Source: Anagrus nilaparvatae (taxonomy: Eukaryota; Arthropoda; Insecta; Hymenoptera; Mymaridae). From it: a stretch of 64,000 nucleotides of DNA. The notes beneath the pieces are model-generated. The model had not been told where the DNA came from and did no database searches. It saw only the letters and a list, made by a program, of their open reading frames with translations. Shown here in pieces: positions 34,790 to 45,812 of this stretch; position 1 is the stretch's first letter, and each line of letters begins with the position of its first letter. The stretch lies in assembly GCA_022575985.1 (NCBI GenBank), contig JAKSXM010000014.1, positions 5,580,001 through 5,644,000 on the forward strand. The letters are read 5' to 3'. A program made the translations under genes and the position numbers.

Positions 34790-34836
34790 GATGGCGCTAA
34801 AAAAATGGCGCTAAAAAAATGGCGTTAAAAAAATTG
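34790..34836 (+). repeat. Three copies of a ~16-bp unit ATGGCGCTAAAAAA
   Basis: ATGGCGCTAAAAAA occurs twice and ATGGCGTTAAAAAA once in direct succession. Too short for inference about function. Confidence 0.7.
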
Positions 34837-34839
34837 GAC

Positions 34840-35989
34840 AAAAATTTACTTTGCCCATAACTTTTTTTCTGCTGAATTTAAACACTTTTGATTGGTCTCA
34901 ATATTTTCCCACTCTTATTTACTTTCAAAATAATACTTATCATTTTTTACGTGGAATCAATACTTTCCCAGATATTCATACCAGAACGATCCGGTTTCTT
35001 TATTTTTCAATAAACAACTACTTTTGCCAGGCCATATCTCCCTTTGTATTCAACGTACAAAATTACAAAAAAAATTTTTTATTTTTAAACTGTAATACTT
35101 CATATTAGTAAAATATAATTTTTTTTGTAATACTACCAGATTTCCGGATAATTTAAAAAACTTTAAAAAATTTAACATTTTCAAAAAAAGGCAAAAGTCA
35201 CAATTTTTCTTGCGCTATTACTCCGAAAGGGTTCCTTTTATGAAAAATTTTATTTTATGTTTTTTTGATAAAAAGCAAATAGTTATCGATTGGGTAGGTT
35301 TTATTTTCACTACGAAACCCCCCCCCCCTAACTGCCCCACCCCCTCAGCCGCCCACCCTATTTCGGCATATTGGAAGTTGTTTATTTCCATACTGGGCAC
35401 CTTTCTTAGCAAAATACAAGTTACTTCAAGTACCTTCTATTTTATTGAATTTAGTGATTAGTGATTTTACGTCCTCTCCTGAATTGTATTATTATTATTT
35501 ATATTAGTATTTTTTTTTTCATTGAGGATTGTAAGTTTAACACGTGGGTTTATTTACGTCAGGATTTAGGTTGTCATGCAGTTGTTTTGAAAAAACGCTT
35601 TTAATAAAGATAAATATAAATTTTTTATTATTATAACATTTATTTCTTAATTAATTATTGAAGTTTTTAAATTTTAATTCTTTCTTGTCATGGTACACCT
35701 CTCTATTTTTTTTCTGCAAGGAGTTGAAATTTAAAAAGTCGTCACGGACGAGATTCAGAAACGAATATAGTCATTGACATAATCAGAGTTGGGCAAATAT
35801 GACAGATATGGATTTTTACATTGCTGTTGATGGCCAGCAGGCCCGATTGTAAGCGAGGGCGCTCGGATGATTTAGGTGCTAAATTTTTTAGTAATTTAAA
35901 ATAAATCAATTGCAGAGTTTTTAAAATTTTTATTTCTAAATTTTACATTTATAAAAACTATTTTAGAAAGAAGTAAACTTCACCCTTTT
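34840..35989. other. Intergenic DNA
   Basis: A C-rich patch at 35318-35360 stands out from the A+T-rich background. Open frames across it (35210-35461 on + and 35218-35412 on -) have no recognisable domains. No gene supported. Confidence 0.4.
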
Positions 35990-36445
35990 GTCCCTACACA
36001 AATCTGTTCGTTTTTTATCTGTTTGTTTGTTTGTTTATACTCTAACGACTCAAGAACCGCCGAGCCAGTTGGCATGAAACCAGTGTTAAAATAAAGAAAA
36101 AAAGTCTGCGGGTGACATAGTTTTGCGACTCAGCTATCGTATTTTTGGAGATATTAAATATTTAGTGTTTTTAAAGTTGATAAAATTTTTTAAAATTTTA
36201 AAAAAAATTTAAATATCTGAAGACTATAGAAAAATTTTCCTATCGTACTTTGTAGTATTCGATTTGGCACTAATTTTTACGTATTCTCTGAAATTTTCAT
36301 TCGAAACGGAGGTGTCTTTAAAATTTTATCAAATATTTTTGAAGCTGGTAAAAAAAATTTTTTTATCATTTATGGTAATTTTATTTCTTTTAAATAAAAG
36401 AAATTTAGCTAAAATAGAGAAAATATATATTTGAGGTTAAAATAG
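35990..36445 (+). mobile_element. Helitron fragment lacking both ends
   Basis: Contains TTTGTTTGTTTGTTTATACT, ACGACTCAAGAACCGCCGAG, GGCATGAAACCAGTG and AAAAGTCTGCGGGTGACATA. Further on it has TTCATTCGAAACGGAGGTGT. All are in the order seen in the complete copy at 51370-52304. Neither a clean TC start nor a CTAG end is present. Confidence 0.65.
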
Positions 36446-36449
36446 AGGA

Positions 36450-36545
36450 AAATCTTAACACCATATAGATATTTGAAAATTAATTTGTCTTTTCGTACCC
36501 TAATGACTCAAGAACCGCCGAACCAATTGGCATGAAACATTGTCC
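36450..36545 (+). mobile_element. Second short Helitron 5' fragment
   Basis: A new copy starts right after the previous fragment (ACACCATATAGATATTTGAA, then CAAGAACCGCCGAACCAATT and GGCATGAAACATTG) and breaks off after about 95 bp. Confidence 0.55.
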
Positions 36546-37774
36546 CGACTTGGACATAATTTCTGTTTTTTTTCTGAGAAGATTAAATTCTGAAATTATT
36601 TCTATTATTGCACTAGGACTGAGGCATCCACTTAATGTTAAAAAAAAAATGGTATATGTAGATAACGCAGTCCGCAGTGCTTATTTTATTTCTAAAAAAT
36701 TAACATTAAATTTAAGGGTTGAAATAAAATAAGGGGGTGGTTATCATTCCTAGGGGTTTTATATTTTGCTTTTTTTTTGTAAAATAATCATATCTTACAT
36801 AATATGTAAGTAATAACTTTGTTAAATATCAAAATTAATAAATCATACTATTTTTTTGTGATATTTGGGGTAGTTCAGCCCTTATTTTGGGTTAATTGAA
36901 ACCTTAATGTAGGGGTTAAACGGGAAGAAAATATTTTATTTGCATATAATATGCAATCAGTAAATCAAAATTTTAGGGAACTAACTAAGATAACAGTTTT
37001 CCATTGGTTTTTTATGAATTTTTAGCGAAAAATTGGGAAAATTACCCTAAAAACAGGGTGTTTTTCGCTAATTTAAGGGTTTTCAAAACATTTTTATGTT
37101 CTGGAACTATGATTTTTGAAACCAGCAACAAAAAAAACGTATCCCTAGGGATATTTAAAGCCACCAAGGGCCCCTGGATCCCTGCGAATTGATTTTTCCA
37201 AAGATATGTTATTTTAGGTTACTCAATATTTGTAAAATAACCTTTTTTTACCCGAATTAGTGATCAGCAATACAAAGCTTCGGTATCCTTCCATAGGATC
37301 CACAAGCAGTCGTTGTTTCCCTCATTCTAGGGTTCTGTCTGATAATAGCTGTTCAAGCTTCTTTTAGTTACTACATTAGTGGCTGATAAAAATTAGAAAT
37401 ATACATAATATTAGTCCTCGATTAGTCCTATAATTTTATAATTTTCGAAAATTTATTGTAACTTTTGACAGATCGAGCCGCTCGCCTTGAAAATTTAGGT
37501 GGATACGTAAAAATATACCCTAATCGAATGAAATCCTTTGTAATAAAACAATTTTTCCTCAGTTTTTTTTGGTATTTTTTTAAATTTGATAATTTTATTC
37601 TTGGAAATCCATTTTTTTCAACATAAAAAATTTTTGTCGTTATGTATAATTTATTTTATGTAACCTTGTAAATGTAAATGTTTTTCCTTTTAGCCTTGCG
37701 TCTTTACGATACTAAGCGGCGTGAAAAGGACTTGGTTCAAATATAAAAATACACAAATTAATGTAAATGATTTA
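36546..37774. other. Intergenic DNA with weak GCGACCC-family traces
   Basis: Phrases such as AAACAGGGTGTTTTTCGCTAA and GATCAGCAATACAAAGC resemble the foldback repeats. No gene is supported. Confidence 0.35.
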
Positions 37775-37989
37775 TTAAGTGGTCTTGCGCTTTCAATTTT
37801 TTCCGAAAATCAAAAAATTTTTTTTCTTATGTTATAAAAAAATATTCAAAATTATGATAAAAAAGGTTTTATGTCGATATGTTGAATAAAAAAAATTTTA
37901 AAGAAGAAATGTGATCAAAATATAATGTATATTATACGTACAAAGAAACTTTAAACGCGTTTATCTCGAAACCTACTTTTTTAAATTTG

Positions 37990-38300
37990 TCCGACTGATT
38001 CAGAGAAAACTACTCCTCCGATTTAATTTTTTTTTTTTTTAATCTTTTTATTATCTAATTAAGATGGCATTAAACTACGGAAAAGTTAATTGGGCTATTT
38101 TTAAAAATTTCACAGGGGGGAGAATCACTGAAAACGAGGGTGATTTTTACAAAATTTTTTATTTTTAGTGTAACTTTTTTAATTTTCATTATTTTTCCTT
38201 TTCTTTAGTTTAATGCCAAGTTTAAGGCATGTAGAAAAATATGATTTTTTTTTAAAGATGAACCTGGGCGGCTGAATCAGTCGGACAACTTTTTTTATTT
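37990..38300. repeat. Inner palindrome of the TTAA element
   Basis: TTGTCCGACTGATTCAG at about 37987 pairs with CTGAATCAGTCGGACAA at about 38274. Nearer the centre, GGCATTAAACTA pairs with TAGTTTAATGCC. A hairpin-type MITE structure. Confidence 0.75.
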
Positions 38301-38959
38301 TTTTTTTCATCGCTTCATGCAGCGCCATCTTTCAGGTACTTAATGTACATAAAAATTTAAAAAAAAAAAGGAAGGTTGCCTAATAATGTACTAGGGTCTA
38401 TGTGGGTATTACTGTTAGTAACTATAGAATCCCGATAGTTAAATGTGTATAATTTGAAGATTATTATTAAATGATGTTTTTTTTATTTATAAGCTCAAAG
38501 AATAAAGGTTTTATAACGAAATAAAAAAAAAATTTACGTGATTATTATTTTACGTCAACGCAAATTAATTATTTAACACCTGAAGTAAAATGCTACAATT
38601 ACTGTTCTGACATAATGTGTTTGCTGGTATTACTAATAATGCTTGCTGCAATTACTGTTATTTTATGTACTGAGTATATATTTAATATAAATAATAAAAT
38701 CATGTAATTCAAAATGTTTTAATTTATATTTTAAATATATATTATTACATTATTATGCAAAAAAAACATTTATTTCAAGATTATCTAAATTAAACAATCA
38801 TTTTCAAACATGAACATTCATTTTTTTAATAATTATAATAAATTATGTTTGTAAATGAAAACATAAATATGTATTTTTTTTTCTTTTTTTTAATTAAGAT
38901 TTAAATTAAATTATTTATAATAACTTTTTTAAGTATAACGTTATTTAAGTAATTTTTTC

Positions 38960-39901
38960 TTATAAAAATTTATTTTTTTTTTCTAGTAATTCTTTTTGGT
39001 AATTTAAGTCAATAATTTCAGATTCGATTTTTTTCTTTTTCAAAGTATTTGAAAATTTTTCTTCCAATTCTTTTTTTTTTGATTCCATTTGTTTTAACTT
39101 TTCTTGCTGTTTCAAAAATTTTTTCCTTTCTTTTTCTAATTTTTCTTGTTCTTTTAAAACTTGTTTCTGTTGTTTTAAAATAGAATTATTTTCTTTTTCT
39201 ATTTTAACTTTTTCTTTTTTTTCTAATCTCATTTTTTTTCTGCTCTCTTGTTCTTCAATTTTCAATCTTTTTTCATTTTCCTTTTTGATTTCTTTTTCAA
39301 TCCATTCAGCACCTGAGACAATTGGATCAAAAGATTTTTCTTTATTTGAATCTTTTTTTTTCTTTTTTAACATTTTTTCAACTGGATAAATAAGTATATT
39401 TTTTAATCCTCGCTTATTACTTACATCCTCAAGAGTTTTGTTTAAACTTAAATCTAATACACCATCTACAATTTCAAGGTTTTTATCATCTACTGAACAA
39501 GTTTTGAAATCTCGACTAAGATCTGAGATCTGGGTATCTCCTAAAATACTTTTGGATATATTTTGACTAGGAACTGAGATCTGGGTTTCTTCACAGATTT
39601 CTTTTGAAATACTGTTTGATAATTCATGACTAGGAATTGAGATCTGTGTTTCTTCTGAAACATTCTTTGAGAATTTTTGACTAGACTGCTCCGAAAATTC
39701 TTCAAGTAACTCTTTTTTAATTTGAAAAGATGGTTGATCTACAACCTGATTAATTTCTAATTCTTTGTTTGGATTTGATTTTGAAACAGGTACTAGAGTA
39801 TTATTTACTTCAACTGCTACTACTTCAAGAATTGGGTTATTTAAATAATTTTCATTAGGATTTTCATCTACAACTGCCATTGAGTCTTGTAAATACTCTA
39901 C
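38960..39901 (-). CDS. Transposase gene, probable exon 3 (coiled-coil tail)
   Basis: A 313-codon open frame starts at acceptor TTTTGACAG and continues exon 2 in phase 0 (VEYLQDS then MAVVDENPNENY). The first 150 residues are acidic with three imperfect repeats around EETQISVPS/DTQISDLS. From about residue 180 there is AEWIEKEIKKENEKR, followed by a long lysine/glutamate-rich coiled coil to the stop at 38960. It could mediate multimerisation or nuclear targeting (inference). It could also be read as a separate ORF from the ATG at 39880. Confidence 0.6.
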   Translation of the reverse strand, partial: VEYLQDSMAVVDENPNENYLNNPILEVVAVEVNNTLVPVSKSNPNKELEINQVVDQPSFQIKKELLEEFSEQSSQKFSKNVSEETQISIPSHELSNSISKEICEETQISVPSQNISKSILGDTQISDLSRDFKTCSVDDKNLEIVDGVLDLSLNKTLEDVSNKRGLKNILIYPVEKMLKKKKKDSNKEKSFDPIVSGAEWIEKEIKKENEKRLKIEEQESRKKMRLEKKEKVKIEKENNSILKQQKQVLKEQEKLEKERKKFLKQQEKLKQMESKKKELEEKFSNTLKKKKIESEIIDLNYQKELLEKKNKFL

Positions 39902-40292
39902 CTGTCAAAATAAATGTATAACTTAATGTATTACTTGCATAAAAAAAATTCATAAGTAAATGAAATATATTTAGGCTACTTAAATTTTTTTTTTATTATA
40001 AAAACTATTAATTCTAAATACATCAGAGATTATTGATCAATAACGGCATTTATGTAAATCTTATATTTTTTAAAATAATAATAAAAATCAATAGAATAAA
40101 AAAATTAATTCATCATAATCTTAATTCATTATAATTAGTAAATTTATACAATTATATTTTATAATATAAAATTGATAGAAATATTTAATATTTATATAAT
40201 ATAGAAATTGTTTATAATATTTTTAAAATTATATTGCAAGTGATTATTTAAAATCTATGTCTCATTTAATCTTAAGAAAATATTTTATTTAC

Positions 40293-40502
40293 ATTTTCAT
40301 CTGCATCTAGTATCATTTCTCTAAAAATGTCTCCAAAAGCTTGTTCTGAATCTTCAGTTTCTCCTCCATTATTAATATCAGCAAGTAAATCTTGATCAGC
40401 AATTTCTAGATTTGTAGAGTTGATAATCTTTTCTTCATTAGCAGTATTACTTAATGAACTTAAATTCAATTTATCTCCTGGTTTCTGATTACTTTCTATT
40501 AC
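40293..40502 (-). CDS. Transposase gene, probable exon 2 (acidic segment)
   Basis: Bounded by acceptor TTTTCAG (just upstream of 40502) and donor-like AAT/GTAAAT at 40293; exactly 70 codons, phase 0 at both ends. The product is acidic and has no known fold (for example ADINNGGETEDSEQAF, then DIFREMILDADEN). Phase 0 at its start does not match the phase-2 end of exon 1. That mismatch could come from a one-base change in the 9-A run at the exon 1 end, or from a different splice choice. Confidence 0.5.
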
Positions 40503-40574
40503 CTGAAAATGAATGATTCTAATAATTAAATGCAATAAAATTTATAAATACTATAATAAAAACATTTTTATTAC

Positions 40575-42025
40575 CTTTTTTTTTCTGCATTCCAAATATC
40601 ATATAGCGCTTTATATTCTATATCACCATTCAAATTTTTATCTTCATTATTTTGAAAACTAAGTAGTATATCATTAGGTAATGTAGATTCTAACATTTCT
40701 GAAAACCTTTTTTTACTATCATTAACATTTAAGTTGCCAGTAGCAAGATTTGAAACATTATTACATGAAATGCCACTTTTGAAAACTTTAGTTGAAAAAT
40801 CAATAGAGTCAACATTAAAAGGGTCCAAACCGCAAGTTTTAAAACCGTTCTTCATAATCACACATAAATTTAAATTATTTAAAGTTTTTTCTAATAGTAC
40901 AGCAAATTGACTTTTATATATGCTTAAAGCACCGAATTCTTGAGAAAATTTCTTAAATTGTTTTTTCCATTCCACTTTCAATGCCTTAAAAAGAGACACA
41001 TCAAGTGGCTGCAAAAAATGTGTAGCATTTGGATACAATGCTATCAAAAGAATTTGATTATTATGACAAAGTTGAGCTAATGGTAAACTCATATGCGATG
41101 AATGTCCATCCATAAAAAAAACTATAGGAAATTGAATTTCTTTTTCTTTAGCCCAAGGAATAAATACATTGGCCATGTATTCTTAAAAAGCTTTAGCACT
41201 CATCCATCCCTTTTCTGAAGTTCCATATCCATAATGTTTTGGACCCATCTTAGCAACTCCTTTTGGAAGAATTTTACCAGAAAATAACACAAATAGAGGT
41301 GCCAAATCTCTAGCAGCGTTGGCTGTTAAAAGTACTGAAACTGATTCCTTTTCATTACTTCCTACAATTAGACTCGCAGTTTTTGATCCTTTTTCCATTA
41401 CTACTGAATCAGGAGTTGGGTTTAAAGGTAGTGGCGTTTCATCAGAGTTAAATTTACTACTGGGAGGTATTCCCAATAAATTATTTTCTTCTAAATATTT
41501 ATTCACAGAACTAAACCACTGTCGTATTTGATTTTCTGCTCTTTTTACTGATAATTTTTCAGGTTTACGTAAACTTAGAGTAGGGTGCCTGCGTATAAAT
41601 CCTTTCCACCAAGCCCTTCCAGGCCTATTGTTAGTAAATATTGTTGTCCTTTTTTCTTCATTTAGATACATCTGGATGCTGTCTAAAATTTGATCTTTGG
41701 AGAGAGGAAAACCTTTCTTGCCACACTCAATAATTGTATCAAAAAGTTCTTTTTCTTCATTGTATGATAGTATAGGATTAGGACCTGGCTTTTTATCTGC
41801 ATATTTATTTTTCTTTTTCGCTAAAATAGTTGATACAGGGATATTATATTTTTTAGACAACATGGTTGAACTTTGTCCAGAACGTGCTTCTTTGACAGCA
41901 GCATCCAGATTTTCTTTTGAATAACAACATCTAACTTTTTTTTTCTTATTTATTTTACTACCTTTTTTATTACCTTTTTTATTTATTTTATTATTTATTG
42001 CACTTTTTTTATTTTTTGGTGCCAT
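40575..42025 (-). pseudogene. Pogo/Tigger-like DDE transposase, exon 1, one in-frame stop
   Basis: Start at 42025, preceded by A+T-rich leader. A lysine-rich N-terminus (residues 1-30) is followed by a psq-type helix-turn-helix (about 35-75: AVKEARSG...SKKYNIPVSTI) and a CENP-B-type second DNA-binding region (about 100-165, with WWKGFIRRHP). The catalytic core is FNSDETPL, then MDGHSSH, then LQPLDVS. That is the DDD triad of this family, with 35 residues between the second and third aspartate. A single TAA at 41183-41185 interrupts the frame between the first and second aspartate. The reading frame continues unchanged across it to 40575, where AAAAG/GTAATA is a donor-like site. If read without the splice it stops six codons after NAEKK. 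Confidence 0.85.
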
Positions 42026-42667
42026 AATTATTTTATTTTTGTATAAAATTATTCTAAAATCAGCACATGTTTTTTTTTATTTATCCTACTTGCACTGTAT
42101 AAAATGCACTGTAAGGTTATGTTATATCGTGGAGCGCCAACAACAGTAATTGATACATATAGCTACAGTCGGTACATATTACTGAATTTCAATTTTCCCA
42201 CAATAATTCAAAAATTAACTAAATTTTATTGCTGGAATAAGTTTTTCTATCATTTATATTTATGTTACAATAATTTTTTTTACATTTCACCCGTTTAAAA
42301 TAAATAAATAAGTTTTTTTTCAACCCCTGTAATCAGAGTATATAAACTCGAAAATGCGGAAATGTCGTATATAAGACTTGTTGGATTTCTTTTTATTGTT
42401 TAAAATAAAAATAGTTACACCAAAAGTTATTTAAATAAATATTTATACATTCAATTTTCAAAAAATAAAAAAAATTTTTTTTAAATTTGTTTTTTTTATT
42501 AATTAATAGTACTTTACTAGCAGGTCGCAGTAATACCAGCAGGAATAGTAATACCCACGTAGACCCTAAATCAATAAATAAAAAAATTTTCAAATAGCTT
42601 AAGCAGTTTTTTTTTATGACCACTCAAACTTTCCTCGAAATTATAGAATTTGAAAGCGCAAGACCCC

Positions 42668-43300
42668 TTAAAGAATCTATTAAAAGTTAATTGGATAATA
42701 ATGTATAATAAATGCTTACAATAATAGAATACTTAGTTCAACCTGGAAGTCTAAAGCGTCAGAGATACGTCTAATTACAATCAAAATCGGCACTACAAGA
42801 AGACTGAGCCTTCGGATTTCGCCTCTATATATAGATCTAAGAAAAAGTGCCTTTTCACCAAATCTATTACTAATTTTAATTATGGGGGAAGTTCTACGTC
42901 AAGTTTTCACATAAGTGGGCCAACGCCCGATGAGCTGATAAGCTAGCAAATATATTTATATTTATAATATATTTATAATATATTTATATATTTGCTCAGG
43001 TGTCAATTTAATTGAGCTTGGTATATTTTTACCAAGTCATGGTTGATATTAAGCAACTATTGATTTTTGATTGTTACTAATAATAACCCTTTTGTTTAGG
43101 GTCATTTTGACCTAACGTTACATCGTTATTAATTGAAACTAAACCTAGCCTAAGTTTTGACCGGTAATTTTTGCCATCTTTTGCTGTAAACCCCACGTCT
43201 CTAACTTTTATCACGTTCTAGTTTATCCATTTCTGACAAAAAAACATACAAAATTAAAGATTTATATACATATATAGAATAGGATTTATAACTTTTTAAT
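42668..43300. other. Intergenic DNA with a short A+T palindrome
   Basis: AGCAAATATATTTATATTTA at about 42950 and its partner ending TATATATTTGCT at about 42995 form a perfect short hairpin. No gene is seen. Confidence 0.5.
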
Positions 43301-43309
43301 CAAATTTTA

Positions 43310-43680
43310 AAAAAATTTCATTTTTCCAAAAAATAGTAAAAATTGAATATCTCCAAAAGTACAATACCTGATTCGCAAAACTACAGCCTATGTCACTCAC
43401 AGACTTTTATTCCTCATTTTGATACCATTTTTAGTCATTTCGTTCATTGGTTGGACCCATACAGACACACAGACACACAAAGAAATTATCAAAAATACCA
43501 TAAAATATAAACAAATGAAAAAAATTTTTAATTAGCTTCAAAAGTATTTTGTAAAGTTTTAAATATAACTCCGTTTTGAATAAAAATTTAAGAGAATATG
43601 TAATTGGTGCAGAATCGAATACTATAAAAAATAACCGTAAAAATTTTTTGATAGTCTCGAGATATTTCTCTTACCTATTT
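43310..43680 (-). mobile_element. Helitron fragment, minus strand
   Basis: In reverse it matches the complete Helitrons: TCTCGAGACTATCAAAAAAT, GTATTCGATTCTGCAC and CAAAACGGAGTTATATT. After these comes the second internal repeat, with TTTGTGTGTCTGTGTG, AGTGACATAGGCTGTAGTTT and TTTTGGAGATATTCAATTTT. No terminal TC or CTAG was found. Confidence 0.65.
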
Positions 43681-43719
43681 CTATTTATCTATTTTTATTT
43701 GCTTTGATCTTACTATTAA

Positions 43720-44010
43720 GAACAGAATTCCATGGCTGAATAAGTCAAACCAGAAAACCTGGTAAAACATCAGTAATTTCTTTAAGGACTATTAAAAATT
43801 AGAAAAAAGATCAGTAAATATAATAAAGTATGAAAAAAATATTAAAGATTTACAAAGAGAAAATGTCTATTTAAGTAAAGAAATTTAATATTTAAAAAAT
43901 CAATTAGACTTACAACTAAAGCTATAAGTACTTTACAATTTCATATAGCTGAAATTACTGGTAAAACTCAATGTGATATTGCACGTGAAATTAAAAAATT
44001 ATAATATATG
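43720..44010 (+). pseudogene. Degraded coiled-coil coding remnant
   Basis: Shifting frames give KYEKNIKDLQRENVYLSKEI and later STLQFHIAEITGKTQCDIA with intervening stops. The heptad-like pattern suggests a former coiled coil. I do not recognise the parent gene; it may be a gag-like or transposon ORF1 fragment. Confidence 0.3.
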
Positions 44011-44082
44011 AAAAATTAAATATTTTTTCTTTCAGTAATAAGCAGTATACTGGAAAATAACAGTATAAAATTTTTTAAGTAT

Positions 44083-44769
44083 ATATATATTATTATTTTT
44101 GTTTTTATTGACCTGTACTGGGCATAATTTTTAAAATGAATCATAATAAATTAAATTGCCCTATCTCGATAATATGTGTATGTTTTAAAATACATCTCTT
44201 TTTTTATTAAGACATATCAATTTGCAACATTAAATAATTTTTTTTAAAATACGGGAGATCCGTGCGTTGGTGCTGATAGAAACGCTGCAGTTAACTTCTG
44301 TACTTACGGCCGTCTTTGAAAACGATTGTCTAGAAATTACTAAAAAATATTTATGTTGGTACTAAAGGGGGGTGGAATAATTTTTCGTCTTCAAAAACGT
44401 TTTTGGGCTTTTAATGAAACTAGGGATCGTGTCAAACCAAGTCTAACGCATAGTTTACCAAAAGCCCAAAATCGTTTCTGAATACGAAAAATTATTCCGC
44501 TCCCCTTTAGTACCAACATAAATATTTTTTAGTAATTTCTAGACAATCGTTTTCAAAGACGGTCTACATTAACAACTGCGTATTTTTAAAATAATTTTTA
44601 AATGAATTTAAAAAAAATTATTTAATGTTGCCGCTTGATATGTCTTAATAAAAAAAGAGATGTAATTTAAAGCATACACATATCGAGAAAGGGCAATTTA
44701 ATTTAATATGATTCATTTTAAAAATTATGCCCAGTACAGGTCAATAAAAACAAAAATAATAATATATAT
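44083..44769. mobile_element. Long hairpin MITE
   Basis: Two arms of about 315-330 bp (about 44083-44410 and 44455-44769) are inverted and closely matched. They include CCTGTACTGGGCATAATTTT near the ends and GACAATCGTTTTCAAAGAC nearer the centre. A loop of about 45 bp (AACTAGGGATCGTGTCAAAC) separates them. One arm has about 35 extra bases near 44262 (GTGCGTTGGTGCTGATAGAAA). Target duplication is unclear because the ends are TA-rich. Confidence 0.8.
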
Positions 44770-45555
44770 TGTAACGCAGTAACCCTCTCCCTAGGTAAAA
44801 ATGAGATATTTTCACACCGCCTCCAATTTACACTACTACATACATATATTCATAATTCCCTAGATTTAAATCTGTATATCAAACGTATAAAAAACAAAAA
44901 AATGTTAAATAAATATAATAATAAATAAACGATATGTAATAACTTTAATATAATTACTTTTATACATAATTATAAGAAATATAAATAAGTTAGTATTAGA
45001 TAATAACATAGCTCAAACATAGAGAGACATCTTACAGAATTTCATTCTACTAAAATAAACATAAAAAATAACAAAAAGCCAACGAAGAGAAGCGCGAACT
45101 AAGGACCGCTCTCTCACGTTTTAAACTTTGACTCGAACACACGAATTAATAAAAGATCGAAAGGCGTGAGTCATTAAAAATAAAAGCGTTAATTAATAAT
45201 TTGTTTAATTACATCAATTTGTTCTAATTTAACTAAATCCATTATTTTCAATTTAAATGTTCTAATTAGTTGTTAACTATCTGTGTTATCGTTAATTCAG
45301 TTTGTTTATTATAATAAATTATATCATGTTATAAACTGTATTGTTAATAATTTTAACTTAACTATTTAATAACTTTAACTTCAATTCAATAAACAATAAA
45401 TTTGAGTAGTGCATTTCCAGTTTTAACAGTAATCAGTGTGTTATTTATTTAAATACCAAACCTGCCAATATAATAAACGATAACTTTTCAGGTATAGAAC
45501 CCGTAAATAAAGTACTAACGAATTTGGTTAAATATCTCTAGACCATTTCGTAACA
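44770..45555 (+). mobile_element. LTR (786 bp), TGTAAC...GTAACA
   Basis: It starts TGTAACGCAGTAACCC, ends ATTTCGTAACA, and is followed after eight bases by a primer-binding-site-like sequence. TG...CA termini with short inverted ends and the adjacent PBS make this a 5' LTR of a plus-strand retrotransposon. It abuts the hairpin MITE. No second copy of the LTR lies in the window. Confidence 0.65.
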
Positions 45556-45563
45556 GTACTTTT

Positions 45564-45580
45564 TGGTGTCAGAGTGGTTT
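45564..45580 (+). promoter_or_regulatory. Primer-binding site, tRNA-Leu-like
   Basis: TGGTGTCAGAGTGG lies eight bases after the LTR end. PBSs of this form (TGGTGTCAGAAGTGG) pair with the 3' end of insect tRNA-Leu; here one A is missing. That assignment is from family knowledge. Confidence 0.55.
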
Positions 45581-45812
45581 TACCTGTAAAAAGGGACAAA
45601 ATTAGGCAGTTTATAGAACACAAAATCAGTGCAGTGAAAAAAGTGAATTTTTTTCTTTATATAATATTAACGCACAAATAGTCATTTTATAGGAATTTAC
45701 ATAGTCTAATAATATAAAAATAACTTTCTAAAATTTAATTACCTTTACATCTGGTGTTTGCTAGAAAAAAAAAAATTTTTTTTTATATAAGTGAATTATT
45801 TTTTTTATCTTA

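Larger units (their letters stand above)
38394..42566 (-). mobile_element. Pogo/Tigger-type DNA transposon, nearly intact
   Basis: Terminal inverted repeats of 20 bp with one mismatch (GGGTCTAYGTGGGTATTACT) are flanked by TA on both sides (38392-38393, 42567-42568), as expected for the Tc1/mariner/pogo superfamily. Subterminal copies of GCTGGTATTACT lie inside both ends. The 4173-bp element codes on the minus strand for a transposase plus two further exons. Only one stop codon and one doubtful splice phase separate it from a complete gene, so it is young compared with neighbouring elements. Confidence 0.85.
37779..42667. mobile_element. TTAA-flanked element interrupted by a Tigger transposon
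   Basis: The left end is TTAA (37775-37778) then GTGGTCTTGCGCTTTCAA. The right end, read in reverse, is TTAA (42668-42671) then GGGGTCTTGCGCTTTCAA. One mismatch in 18 bp and the TTAA flanks point to a piggyBac-type target choice. Without the Tigger insertion at 38394-42566 the element would be about 715 bp and non-coding, with an inner palindrome around CCGACTGATTCAG (about 37990-38300). Confidence 0.7.

Noticed and set aside
41319..42298. Plus-strand frames opposite the transposase
   Set aside because: They are antisense shadows of a gene with clear domains on the minus strand.
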